NCBI GenBank assembly: GCA_016845145.1
Contig: JAERTE010000112.1
Location: 124,001-188,000, forward strand
Direction: 5' to 3'
DNA from: Rhodospirillaceae bacterium
GTDB lineage: Bacteria; Pseudomonadota; Alphaproteobacteria; Rhodospirillales; Casp-alpha2
DNA: 64,000 nt
Positions 26,272-34,894 of this stretch are shown here, piece by piece. Each line of letters starts with the position of its first letter. Within the stretch, counting starts at the first letter, position 1. The translations under genes and the position numbers were made by a program. The notes under the pieces were generated by a model. It ran no database searches. It saw nothing but the letters and a program-made list of their open reading frames with translations, and had not been told where the DNA came from.

Positions 26272-27149
26272 GATGCATCTCCCTCTTTCAAGGCGGCGGC
26301 GAGCTTGGCCGCTTCTTCCGCCGGCATTTTATAACTGTGGTCCGCATCGGGAAAAGTGCCGGCGCGCACGTCTTCAGCATAAGCAGCAAAAGCGTTTGTC
26401 GCCACCTCGGCCACGTTGCCGTAGCGCTTGGCGAATTTCGGCTTGAAGGTATCGAAGCCGCCGATCAGGTCGTAACCGTTCAGCAACTGGCACGTCCCGG
26501 CAGAACCGGCCCCGATCGAGAAGGTGAAGATATCCACCGTCTCGTCCACGGCCTTACCGACCTCGTAAGGCATGGCCTCGATCTCAAGGCCAATGGCGCC
26601 AGCTTCCTCAATGGCGCGTGCATTGTCGATGATGGTGAGTGCATCTTCGGCGGTTTTTCCCTGCATCTTAAATCCGCCATAGCGATGCACACAATGCGGC
26701 AGCAGCCCGACGTGGCTCATCACCGGCACGCCGGCATCGGCGACGGCCTTGATGATATCGAACATCTCGCGGCCGCCTTGCAGTTTCACGGCTTCGGCAC
26801 CCGATTCCTTCATCATTTTGACGGCGTTTTCCACGGCCATGTCCTTGGTCGCGTATGAGCCATAGGGCATGGAGACAAAACAAAACGTGTTGGGCGCGCC
26901 CCGAACGACGGCTTGCGTGTGGGCAATCATCTGCTCGACCGTCATGGGCAAGGTGTTGGCGTGTCCATAAAGTGTCATGCCTAGGCTGTCGCCGACGCCG
27001 ACGATATCGACGCCCGCGCGCTCCGCCCACGTGGCGCTCAACGTTTCACCAACGGCGACCATCACCAACCGTTCGCCGTCGCGTTTCTTCTTCGCGAGGT
27101 CGGGGATGGTTAGTTTTTTCCTGGGTGCCGGTTGTTCATCCGTCATCAT
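26268..27149 (-). CDS. ketopantoate hydroxymethyltransferase (PanB) paralogue with altered metal ligands
   Basis: 293 residues clearly of the PanB fold: AGVDIVGVGDSLGMTLYGHA, LPMTVEQMIAHTQAVVRGAP, VPVMSHVGLLPHCVHRYGGF and a C-terminal PKFAKRYGNVAEV. Yet two of the three magnesium ligands of true PanB differ. The 'DMPF' Asp is Ser93 (FVSMPYGSY) and the 'KLEGG' Glu is Gln124 (AVKLQGGREM), while the first ligand is kept as Asp54 (VGDSLGM). The 'iGIGAG..cDGQvLV' loop is also changed (FSIGAGSAGTCQLL). I infer a related C-C bond enzyme in a catabolic role rather than pantothenate synthesis. It is first in a two-gene operon with PhyH. Confidence 0.8.
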   Translation of the reverse strand: MMTDEQPAPRKKLTIPDLAKKKRDGERLVMVAVGETLSATWAERAGVDIVGVGDSLGMTLYGHANTLPMTVEQMIAHTQAVVRGAPNTFCFVSMPYGSYATKDMAVENAVKMMKESGAEAVKLQGGREMFDIIKAVADAGVPVMSHVGLLPHCVHRYGGFKMQGKTAEDALTIIDNARAIEEAGAIGLEIEAMPYEVGKAVDETVDIFTFSIGAGSAGTCQLLNGYDLIGGFDTFKPKFAKRYGNVAEVATNAFAAYAEDVRAGTFPDADHSYKMPAEEAAKLAAALKEGDAS

Positions 27150-27268
27150 GCGCCCCCTGTTTTAAGCACTGCGCAGAAACTTTTGCGCGCATCGGCTTGC
27201 GAAACAAGGGGCATGACTATCGCTGACGCGTCCCGGTGGCTATTTCCACCGTTCGACAATGGATGCCC

Positions 27269-28489
27269 TCAAGATGACGTTGCGGCCGCCAGCGCTTGAT
27301 CCAAGTCTTCCTTCAGATCTTCTACGTCTTCCAACCCGACGGACATCCGAACCATGCCGGCTGAAATACCCAGGTGCGCGCGGTCTTCGTCGGTCAGACG
27401 TTGATGCGTGGTGGTCGCGGGATGCGTGGCCAAGCTCTTTGTGTCGCCCAGATTATTAGAGATGTCGACGACGTTTACGGCATTGAGAAATTTGAACGCG
27501 CCTTCCTTGCCGCCGTTCACAGTGAAGGTCACCATGGTACCGCTGCCGCTCATCTGGGTTTTGGCCAATTCGAACTGCGGATGGCTTGCAAGGCCCGGAT
27601 AGAGCACGTTGCTGACACGGCTGTCGGCGTCCAGGAATTCGGCTATGGCGGCTGCATTCCTGCAGTGCCGCTCGACCCTAAGATCCAGGGTTTCCAAACC
27701 CTTCAGCAGTACCCATGCGTTGAAGGGACTTAAGGCAGGCCCCGTGTGGCGCATGAACGGAGTGAGACAGTCGTCGATAAAGGAACCGTCATTGGTCAAG
27801 ATCGCGCCGCCGAGCGTTCGGCCTTGGCCATCGATGTGTTTGGTGGCGGAATACATGACGATATCCGCACCCAGTTCCAATGGCCGCTGCAATATCGGCG
27901 TGGCGAAGACGTTGTCGACCACCACGCGCGCGCCCGCGGCATGCGCCATCTCGGATACTCGGCGCAAATCAATGATCTCCAGCGTCGGATTGGAGGGCGT
28001 TTCCAGGAACACGCAGTCGGTCGGTTGCGACAGGGCTTGCTCCCATTGTTCCAGGTCGGTTCCGTCCACGAATACGGACTCGGCACCGAAGCGCGGTAAC
28101 ATGTCCTCCACGATATAACTGCACGATCCGAACAATGCGCGGGCCGCGACGATGCGATTGCCGGCGCCGATTTGACTGGCGAGCGCGGCAAATACGGCGG
28201 CCATGCCGCTGGACGTGGCGACGCAATGCTTGGCGCCTTCGAGCGCGGCCAGGCGTTCTTGGAACATGCTTACGGTGGGGTTGCCGTAGCGCGCATAGAT
28301 ATAGCGGTCCACATCGCCCTTGAACGCCGCCTCGGCATCCTCGGCGGAGCCGTACACGTAGCCGGATGTCAGGAACATCGCCTCGCTGGTCTCATCGAAT
28401 GGGCTGCGTTGCGTGCCGCCGCGGACAAGGCGTGTCTGCGGACGCCAGCTGGATGGGGTATTGTCGTTGTCGTCGGTTGGGTCGCTCAT
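27269..28489 (-). CDS. metZ: O-succinylhomoserine sulfhydrylase
   Basis: A 406-residue PLP enzyme of the Cys/Met-metabolism family that makes homocysteine from O-succinylhomoserine and sulfide. Motifs include YARYGNPTVSMFQERLAALE, ATSSGMAAVFAAL, ETPSNPTLEIID and the Schiff-base Lys217 in MYSATKHIDGQG. LKGLETLDLRVERHCRNAAA and the C-terminal SVGLEDVEDLKEDLDQAL are typical of MetZ. The leader carries a SAM-II riboswitch and an intrinsic terminator, which strongly supports a methionine-pathway role. Other PLP family members (MetB, MetC) are possible on fold alone. Confidence 0.93.
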   Translation of the reverse strand: MSDPTDDNDNTPSSWRPQTRLVRGGTQRSPFDETSEAMFLTSGYVYGSAEDAEAAFKGDVDRYIYARYGNPTVSMFQERLAALEGAKHCVATSSGMAAVFAALASQIGAGNRIVAARALFGSCSYIVEDMLPRFGAESVFVDGTDLEQWEQALSQPTDCVFLETPSNPTLEIIDLRRVSEMAHAAGARVVVDNVFATPILQRPLELGADIVMYSATKHIDGQGRTLGGAILTNDGSFIDDCLTPFMRHTGPALSPFNAWVLLKGLETLDLRVERHCRNAAAIAEFLDADSRVSNVLYPGLASHPQFELAKTQMSGSGTMVTFTVNGGKEGAFKFLNAVNVVDISNNLGDTKSLATHPATTTHQRLTDEDRAHLGISAGMVRMSVGLEDVEDLKEDLDQALAAATSS

Positions 28490-28530
28490 CGGGTCCCTCC
28501 TGGGTTCGGGGCCCCGGTCCGATCATCCCT

Positions 28531-28560
28531 GAAAAACAAGAACCCCCGCTCGCACGGGGG
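28531..28560 (-). terminator. intrinsic terminator in the metZ leader
   Basis: On the minus strand CCCCCG/CGGGGG form a 6-bp GC stem with a 6-nt loop (28543-28560), followed by TTCTTGTTTTT (28532-28542). It lies between the SAM-II aptamer and the metZ start, so it could be the expression platform. It is about 20 nt from the aptamer, and SAM-II elements more often act at translation, so both modes are possible. Confidence 0.7.
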
Positions 28561-28580
28561 TCAGGGTTCTCGAACCGAGA

Positions 28581-28637
28581 CCTTTTAGCGAGTTTATTTA
28601 ACGTGGCCGCAAGCCGGTCGGACAAATCACCACGTGA
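28581..28637 (-). promoter_or_regulatory. SAM-II riboswitch aptamer upstream of metZ
   Basis: On the minus strand the segment contains the SAM-II core: GTGGTGATTTG, a CCGACCGGCTTGC block, CCACGT closing helix P1 (ACGTGG at 28630-28635 with CCACGT at 28601-28606), then an A-rich linker and the conserved CGCTAAAAGG that forms the pseudoknot. This matches the alphaproteobacterial metA/metZ leader consensus as I know it. SAM binding would lower metZ expression. Recognition is from memory of the consensus and the P1 pairing. Confidence 0.88.
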
Positions 28638-28643
28638 ATTCAA

Positions 28644-28671
28644 TAAATAGTCACCGGCGCTGATTGGTCAA
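28644..28671 (-). promoter_or_regulatory. promoter of the SAM-II/metZ transcript
   Basis: On the minus strand TTGACC (28666-28671), a 16-bp spacer and TATTTA (28644-28649) precede the aptamer by a few bases. The start point would fall near 28637, right at the 5' edge of the SAM-II element. That coincidence supports both calls. Confidence 0.6.
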
Positions 28672-28725
28672 GAAAAATCCGCTCCAAGCGTTGTGCCTTG
28701 GCGCGCCGTCGCGCAAACTCTGTTT

Positions 28726-29601
28726 ATGATAAATGATCGTTTTGACAGCCGCTTTTTGATTTCCACGGAAACCTTGGCCCAGCAATTGGACGCTCCCGCA
28801 CTTCGGATTTTCGATTGCACGCAACGCCTGGTCCCTGATCCTGAACGCTACGTGCGTGCGGAATCGTGCAAGCCTGAGTTCGATGCCGCGCATATACCGG
28901 GTGCCGGTTATCTGGATATCCTGACGGAGCTTTCCGATACCACCAGCCGGTGGCGCTATATGCTGCCCGCCTTGGATGAACTGGCGGCGGCATTTGGTCG
29001 GCGCGGTGTTGGGGCTGGCACGCATGTGGTGCTGTACGACACCGACGGCATGATGTGGGCGACACGTGTCTGGTGGATGCTGCGCGCTATCGGTTTCGAC
29101 GACGCGGCGGTTTTGGATGGTGGGCTCAAGCACTGGCTCGCTGGAGGTGGTGCTGTTTCGAACGCGCCCTGTGAGTATGTTGAAGTTGCGCCAGCGCCGG
29201 TGCATGAACGCCCAGGATTGCTTGTCGACAAAGAGGCGGTGCAAGCTGCCATGAATGCGCCGGAGACAGCGATCGTTAACGCGCTGACCGCCGAGCAACA
29301 CAAGGGCGGTGGCATCCAGTATGGTCGACCAGGACGCATCAGCGGAAGCACCGGCGTGCCGGCGCGCGAACTCACAGATCCTGATACGGGCCTGTTGTTG
29401 CCGGTTCCCGATTTGCGCCGGAAGTTCGAAACCGCCGGTGTCGATCTGGCCAACCCGGTGCTTTGTTATTGCGGTGGCGGCATCGCCGCTACATTGGATG
29501 CGTTTGTGTTGACGCTGATGGGCGCGGACAGCGTCTCCGTGTACGATGCATCGCTGTCAGAGTGGGCCCAAGACCCGAGCTTGCCCATGGAAACCGGATA
29601 A
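28726..29601 (+). CDS. thiosulfate/3-mercaptopyruvate sulfurtransferase (two rhodanese domains)
   Basis: 291 residues with tandem rhodanese domains. The first, catalytically silent one contains HIPGAGYLDI, LGRRGVGAGTHVVLYDTDG-like strands and RVWWMLRAIGFDDAAVLDGG. The second carries the active Cys in PVLCYCGGGIAATLDAFVL. It transfers a sulfane sulfur to cyanide, thiols or other acceptors. I start at ATG 28726; a TTG at 28693 would add 11 residues but no homology. No good ribosome binding site is visible before either. It is divergent from metZ and abuts the MalY/PatB-like gene end to end. The active-site loop CYCGGGI differs from the mercaptopyruvate type CG(S/T)G. Confidence 0.85.
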   Translation: MINDRFDSRFLISTETLAQQLDAPALRIFDCTQRLVPDPERYVRAESCKPEFDAAHIPGAGYLDILTELSDTTSRWRYMLPALDELAAAFGRRGVGAGTHVVLYDTDGMMWATRVWWMLRAIGFDDAAVLDGGLKHWLAGGGAVSNAPCEYVEVAPAPVHERPGLLVDKEAVQAAMNAPETAIVNALTAEQHKGGGIQYGRPGRISGSTGVPARELTDPDTGLLLPVPDLRRKFETAGVDLANPVLCYCGGGIAATLDAFVLTLMGADSVSVYDASLSEWAQDPSLPMETG

Positions 29602-29603
29602 GT

Positions 29604-30854
29604 TCAGTTCTTGTGGTCCGATGGGGAAAATTCAGGTTCTACCGTTTGATCGATCTGTATCTTTAATCGATCCAGCGCCAACTCCAGAATTGAACGTGGG
29701 CAAGCGAGGTTTATGCGCTCGAACCCAAAACCTTCCGCGCCAAATACGTGCCCTTCATCAAATAGGACTTTGGCGTCTAACTGAGTTAACTTTTCCAACG
29801 ATGCCTGATCAAGGCCAAGCTCTCTAAAGTCGATCCAGGCCAGATAGGTTCCCTGCAATTCGCTCGTCTGTAGTTGCGCCAAATTATCCGCCAGATATTG
29901 TTTCAAAAACAGATAGTTTCCGTGGATATAATCCAACACCTGCGCCAGCCAGTCTTCACCGTGGCGATAAGCGGTTTCCGTGGCGACCAACGCAAAAGGG
30001 TTTAAGCCACCGGCAACTCCCGTTTCATGCATATAGGCGTCGAATGCCTCTTTTAACTGGGGATTGGAAATCACCATGTTCGACAAATGCATGCCCGCCA
30101 GATTGAAGGTTTTTGAAGGGGCCGTGCAGACCATGGCGTTGTTCGCAAATTCTTCTCCCAACTTTGCATAGGGTTGGAAGGTGACTCCCGGCATCATCAA
30201 ATCTGCGTGGATCTCATCAGCAATGACGATCACACCATGACGATTACAGATTTCCCCGTATTGTCGAAGCTCATTTGCCGTCCAGACACGGCCAACTGGA
30301 TTGTGCGGGCTGCAGAGAATAGCCAACTTGACCTCTGGATCAGACGCCTTGCGCTCAAGGTCTTCGAAATCCATCAGGTAACTGCCATTTTCTTCGATCA
30401 GGTTGCTGGATACGATTCCACAACCCCCGTTCGTAATCGATCTGAAGAAAGGGTAATAAACGGGTTTTTGAATGAGCACCTTGTCGCCGTGCCGGCACCA
30501 TGTTTTGACAGCGAAATGCAGCGCCGGAACAACACCTGGCGTCGTGCAGATCCAGTCTTTGGATACGCTCCAGCCGTGCCGCTTGTTAAACCAATCGGTG
30601 ACGGCGGCATGGTAACCGTCAGAGGCGCTTGTATAACCGAAAATGCCATGGTGGACGCGTTCCGAAAGCGCATCTAAAACAGGTTGAGGGCAGGCAAAAT
30701 CCATGTCGGCAACCCACATCGGAACGGGATCATTGCCTTGAAGGTCGGTATCAATCGGCGTTATCGGGCCAGAGTGAGTGCCGCCTCGATACGATCCCCA
30801 TTTGACTGAACCTGTTCCTTTGCGATCAACAATACGATCCAAATCATATGCCAT
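29604..30854 (-). CDS. MalY/PatB family cystathionine beta-lyase-like aminotransferase
   Basis: A 416-residue fold-type I PLP enzyme. PMWVADMDFACPQPVLDAL is the family's N-terminal signature, followed by GIFGYTSASDGYHAAVTDWF, NPVGRVWTANELRQYGEIC, VIVIADEIHADLMMPGVTF and the Schiff-base Lys248 in TAPSKTFNLAGMHLSNM. Members are C-S lyases that release homocysteine or other thiols plus pyruvate and ammonia. It sits next to a rhodanese and near metZ, which fits sulfur amino-acid metabolism. Codon use is slightly less GC-rich than in neighbours. Confidence 0.9.
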   Translation of the reverse strand: MAYDLDRIVDRKGTGSVKWGSYRGGTHSGPITPIDTDLQGNDPVPMWVADMDFACPQPVLDALSERVHHGIFGYTSASDGYHAAVTDWFNKRHGWSVSKDWICTTPGVVPALHFAVKTWCRHGDKVLIQKPVYYPFFRSITNGGCGIVSSNLIEENGSYLMDFEDLERKASDPEVKLAILCSPHNPVGRVWTANELRQYGEICNRHGVIVIADEIHADLMMPGVTFQPYAKLGEEFANNAMVCTAPSKTFNLAGMHLSNMVISNPQLKEAFDAYMHETGVAGGLNPFALVATETAYRHGEDWLAQVLDYIHGNYLFLKQYLADNLAQLQTSELQGTYLAWIDFRELGLDQASLEKLTQLDAKVLFDEGHVFGAEGFGFERINLACPRSILELALDRLKIQIDQTVEPEFSPSDHKN

Positions 30855-31054
30855 TTGCTTGCCTTAGAATTGTACGGAGTCAGAAGTTTGAAAGCCCATA
30901 CGTTGTATAAATATATTGCGCATTTGGAAAGAACACGGCGGTTATGAAAGCCGTTGGGCCTCGTTTTAACTCGACTTTCCGTTGCCGCGCCTTCGCCACT
31001 GGTGACGGCCTCGTCTTATGTCGACGCAGGTGCTGATATATGCCGCCCTGACGA

Positions 31055-32020
31055 TCAGGGAATCAGTACAATCTTGCCGTAAGCACCGGGCTGTAGCACC
31101 GCATGGTGGGCCTCAATCGCTTCCGCCAGAGGCATTTCCTTGCCAATGACCGGGTTCAGGCTGCCATCCGCCAAGCCACGACCAACGGCCGCGTTAAGCG
31201 CCGCCATTTGTTCCGGCGTCGCGTTGAAGCGCGCAATGCCGAGGATATCGAGCTCCTTCATCATCGCCTCGCGCGGGTTGATCTCAACCGGGCCGCGGTT
31301 GCCGATGACCACGATCCGGCCATATTTGGCGACCACTTCCATGTCGCTGGGCAGGTTCACGTTGGCGAGCATTTCAAGGATCAAGTCCGGCCCCTTGCCG
31401 CCGGTCAATTCAGAGACGGCATCCAGGTAGCCGTTCTGTGTGTGGTCCAAGGCATGGGCGGCGCCTTGTTGGCGCACCAATTCCAGACCGCGTGCGCTGC
31501 CGGCCGTGCCGATGGCGTTGATCCCTAAGCTTTTGGCAATCTGCAGCGCGGCGGTGCCGACGGCACCGCTGGCGCCATGCACCAACACGGTTTCTCCCGC
31601 CGCACCGCGGCCGCGCATCACCAATGCCCAATAGGCCGTGCCATAGGGCGTGCCGATGGCCGCGCCTTGGGCGAAACTGACGTTGTCGGGCAAGGGTTGC
31701 AGACGATCAGCCGGGAGTGATGTCTGTTCGGCATACGCCCCCTGACCACCACCGTTGGCGACATAGACCCTATCACCGACATCGAACTGGCTGACTCCAT
31801 CGCCCAGCGACAAGATGGTGCCGGCGGAATCGCCACCGGGAATATACGGCAAATCCGGCCGGATCAGGTGGACGCCTGATCGAATATACGTGTCGACCGG
31901 GTTGACGCCGATGGCTTCGACCTTGATCACCACCTCGCCGGCTGCGGCCGTCGGGTCAGCCACGTCCTCGTATCGCATCACTTGGGCGTCGCCGAATTCG
32001 TGTACCTGAATGGCTCTCAT
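31055..32020 (-). CDS. NADPH:quinone oxidoreductase-like (zinc-independent MDR family)
   Basis: 321 residues of the medium-chain dehydrogenase/reductase superfamily. The N-terminal GroES-like half has AIGVNPVDTYIRSG and YIPGGDSAGTILSLG. The NADPH Rossmann part has AGETVLVHGASGAVGTAALQ. The zinc-binding Cys/His pattern of alcohol dehydrogenases is missing. This is the quinone oxidoreductase (QOR) subgroup, which reduces quinones or enones. It is preceded by an AT-rich 200-bp spacer in which I see no other gene and appears monocistronic. Confidence 0.88.
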   Translation of the reverse strand: MRAIQVHEFGDAQVMRYEDVADPTAAAGEVVIKVEAIGVNPVDTYIRSGVHLIRPDLPYIPGGDSAGTILSLGDGVSQFDVGDRVYVANGGGQGAYAEQTSLPADRLQPLPDNVSFAQGAAIGTPYGTAYWALVMRGRGAAGETVLVHGASGAVGTAALQIAKSLGINAIGTAGSARGLELVRQQGAAHALDHTQNGYLDAVSELTGGKGPDLILEMLANVNLPSDMEVVAKYGRIVVIGNRGPVEINPREAMMKELDILGIARFNATPEQMAALNAAVGRGLADGSLNPVIGKEMPLAEAIEAHHAVLQPGAYGKIVLIP

Positions 32021-32065
32021 CGTTAACTCTTCCTTTATGTCTGTTCCTGTCGCCGCACCCGAAGT

Positions 32066-33379
32066 TCAATTCGTGCTGTCAGGCGGCGAAGCCGAAGTGT
32101 CATCGTCGCGCGAGACCGCTTTTCTCACCCGTCTAACACCGTACCAAATACCGGCAACAACGAAAGGGAAGCTGATCATGCCGACGATATAGGGCTCGAA
32201 GGGCGAGCCCATTTTTTGCGCGCCGCGCGCCATGTAGATGACCAGACTGACAACGTAATAGCTGATGGCGGCGACCGACAATCCCTCAACGGTTTCCTGC
32301 AAACGCAGTTGCAGGCGGGCGCGGCGGTCCATAGATCGCAACAGATCGCGGTTTTGCTCTTCCAAGGCAACGTCGACCCGGGTGCGCAGCAGGTTCGATG
32401 CCCTCGCTACCCGCCCACTTAAAGCTTCTAGGCGCTTGGCTAGGTTGTCACAGGTCTCCATAGCCGGCTCAAAGCGGGTCAACAGGAAATCGCCGGCCGG
32501 CTGAACACCCGGCACACGGATTTCGCGCAACGCACGAACGCGCTGGCGGACGATCTCGGCGTAGGCGCGTGCCGCGCTGAAGCGATAGGTGAGATCACCT
32601 GAAACGCGCTCCGATTCAGCAGCCAAATCGGTCAGGTCTTTCAGCAACTCACGTTCGCCTCGCTCGCTTCCCGGATCCGCCAAGGCCTGCAGGATCGCTG
32701 ACAGCCGGGTTTCCGCATCGGCCACCTGCGGGCGGGCTGCACGCGCGTGCGGCAGCGCCAGCATGGCCATCATGCGGTAGGTCTCCATTTCGGCAATTCG
32801 CTGCGTGATGCGACCTACCGTGGTGGTGCGCAGGCCTGACCCTCGCATCAGAAACCGGCTGTAGCCATCGGCGTGCACGACAAAATCGGTCCACCAGCCA
32901 ATTTGACCGTCATTCAGCAACCCGCCGACCAAGGTGTTGTTGTCGAAGTATCCACGAACCCCGCCGATGCTCTGCTTCGAGTCTTGGTTTTCCTCGACAG
33001 CGATATGCAACGCCGCGATCACTTCCCCCGGCACCGTCGTCAGCCAATCCTCGGGCACGGCAGTGATGGCCGGGTTCTTGAAAGGAAGATCGAAGGGGCC
33101 TTCGGTGATAAAGGTATAGGCGGAGAATTCGGTGTGGCGCTCCCACTTGAGGTGAAACGGGCCCAAGTCAGCGCTGAATAGCGTTGATCCTTCGGGCGGC
33201 GGCGCAACCTGGTAGTGACTACAAAGCGATTTCAAGTGCGAGATTTCATCTGCTGCCGTGCCTTCACCCGATGCCAGGGCCAAATGGGTAATTTGTGCCG
33301 GCGCGGCGACTCGGCCATAGGGCCTCGCGTGCAGTTCGTTGGCTACGGTCTGCCTTAGAGGGTGATCTTCAATCATCAT
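32066..33379 (-). CDS. DUF3422 family membrane-anchored protein
   Basis: 437 residues. The N-terminus HPLRQTVANELHARPYGRVA is the hallmark of the DUF3422 family. A soluble domain follows, then coiled-coil-rich helices (ARASNLLRTRVDVALEEQNR) and two C-terminal transmembrane segments (VAAISYYVVSLVIYMARGA and IVGMISFPFVVAGIWYGVRR). Function is unknown; the family is common in Alphaproteobacteria. I start at ATG 33379, since 45 further upstream codons have non-coding character and would reach into the divergent tldD promoter. Confidence 0.88.
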   Translation of the reverse strand: MMIEDHPLRQTVANELHARPYGRVAAPAQITHLALASGEGTAADEISHLKSLCSHYQVAPPPEGSTLFSADLGPFHLKWERHTEFSAYTFITEGPFDLPFKNPAITAVPEDWLTTVPGEVIAALHIAVEENQDSKQSIGGVRGYFDNNTLVGGLLNDGQIGWWTDFVVHADGYSRFLMRGSGLRTTTVGRITQRIAEMETYRMMAMLALPHARAARPQVADAETRLSAILQALADPGSERGERELLKDLTDLAAESERVSGDLTYRFSAARAYAEIVRQRVRALREIRVPGVQPAGDFLLTRFEPAMETCDNLAKRLEALSGRVARASNLLRTRVDVALEEQNRDLLRSMDRRARLQLRLQETVEGLSVAAISYYVVSLVIYMARGAQKMGSPFEPYIVGMISFPFVVAGIWYGVRRVRKAVSRDDDTSASPPDSTN

Positions 33380-33453
33380 GCTCTCGTCATCGCTGGTTTG
33401 ACGGCCTATATAGATAGCATATGACCAAATAGAGAATTTTCGAGGAAAAGCCC

Positions 33454-34887
33454 ATGTCCGATTTGGTGACCACCGACGATTTATTTTACGCCCGTGCCGG
33501 GCTGGAGCGCTCAAAGGTCGAAGGCATTGTCGATGACGCGTTGAACGGCGCCGATGACGGCGAATTGTTCCTCGAATACCGGCAATCGGAAAGTGTCGTT
33601 ATCGATGACGGTAAAATCAAAAGCGCCGCCTTCGACACGGCGCAGGGATTTGGGTTGCGTGCCGTCGCCGATGAAGCCACGGGCTATGCACACGCATCGG
33701 AGTTGAGCGAAGCGGCGCTCGGCCGCGCCTCGAATACGGTGAAAGCCGTGCATGCCGGCGGCACGGGTGCCATGGCGGTCGATCCGACCGGGACAAATGT
33801 GTCGCTTTATGCCGACGACAATCCCTTGGGTTTGGTGCCGTTCGAGGACAAGGTCGAACTGCTGACGGAAATGGACGCCTATGCGCGCAGCCGAGATGAA
33901 CGGGTGAAGCAGGTTTCGGCTTCGCTCGGCGGTGAATGGCAAGCGGTGCAAATCATTCGCGCCGGCGGGCATCGGGTGGCGGATATCCGTCCACTGGTCA
34001 GACTTAGTATCTCGGTCGTGGTTGAGCGCGATGGGCGCATGGAGACCGGCAGTTTCGGCACGGGCGGGCGCACGGTCTACGATACCTATCTGGAGCCCGA
34101 GGCCTGGAAGGCGGGCGTCGACGAAGCGCTTCGCCAAGCGCTGGTGAACTTGGAATCTGAACCGGCACCTGCGGGTGAAATGCCGGTGGTGCTGGGTCCA
34201 GGCTGGCCAGGCATTTTGCTGCATGAAGCCATCGGCCACGGACTGGAGGGTGACTTCAATCGCAAGAAAACGTCGGCCTTTGCCGGTTTGTTGGGAGAGC
34301 GGGTGGCGTCCCCGGGTGTTACCGTCGTCGATGACGGCACTTTGGGTGAGAGACGCGGCTCGCTAAGTGTCGATGATGAAGGCACGCCCACCCAGAATAC
34401 CGTGCTGATCGAAGACGGCATTCTCAAAGGGTATATGCAAGATCGAATGAACGCGCGGCTGATGGGTGTTGCCGGTACCGGCAATGGTCGACGCCAGAGT
34501 TACGCACATGCGCCGATCCCGCGCATGACCAATACCTACATGCTGGCCGGTGATCACGATCCCGACGAGGTGCTGGCATCGGTAGATAATGGTATCTATG
34601 CGGTGTCTTTCGGCGGTGGCCAGGTCGATATTACATCGGGCAAGTTCGTGTTTTCATGCACCGAGGCGTACCGCATTGAGAATGGCAAGGTCGCCGCACC
34701 GGTCAAGGGCGCCATGTTGATCGGCAATGGCCCCGACGTTTTGACGCGTGTGTCGATGATCGGCAACGACATGCAACTCGACCCCGGCATTGGCACTTGC
34801 GGCAAGGACGGCCAGGGCGTGCCAGTAGGCGTTGGCCAGCCGACATTGAAGATCGATGAACTGACGGTCGGAGGGACGTCCGTATAG
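33454..34887 (+). CDS. tldD: metalloprotease TldD
   Basis: 477 residues. TldD/TldE form a heterodimeric zinc protease that trims small proteins (microcin B17 maturation, CcdA degradation). The zinc site HExxxH is seen in ILLHEAIGHGLEGDFNRKK. Flanking motifs are ADIRPLVRLSISVVVERDGR, QNTVLIEDGILKGYMQDRMN and GGGQVDITSGKFVFSCTEAY. The start ATG follows GAGGAAA. No tldE (pmbA) partner lies in the window. It is divergent from the DUF3422 gene. Confidence 0.95.
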   Translation: MSDLVTTDDLFYARAGLERSKVEGIVDDALNGADDGELFLEYRQSESVVIDDGKIKSAAFDTAQGFGLRAVADEATGYAHASELSEAALGRASNTVKAVHAGGTGAMAVDPTGTNVSLYADDNPLGLVPFEDKVELLTEMDAYARSRDERVKQVSASLGGEWQAVQIIRAGGHRVADIRPLVRLSISVVVERDGRMETGSFGTGGRTVYDTYLEPEAWKAGVDEALRQALVNLESEPAPAGEMPVVLGPGWPGILLHEAIGHGLEGDFNRKKTSAFAGLLGERVASPGVTVVDDGTLGERRGSLSVDDEGTPTQNTVLIEDGILKGYMQDRMNARLMGVAGTGNGRRQSYAHAPIPRMTNTYMLAGDHDPDEVLASVDNGIYAVSFGGGQVDITSGKFVFSCTEAYRIENGKVAAPVKGAMLIGNGPDVLTRVSMIGNDMQLDPGIGTCGKDGQGVPVGVGQPTLKIDELTVGGTSV

Positions 34888-34894
34888 GGCTGAC

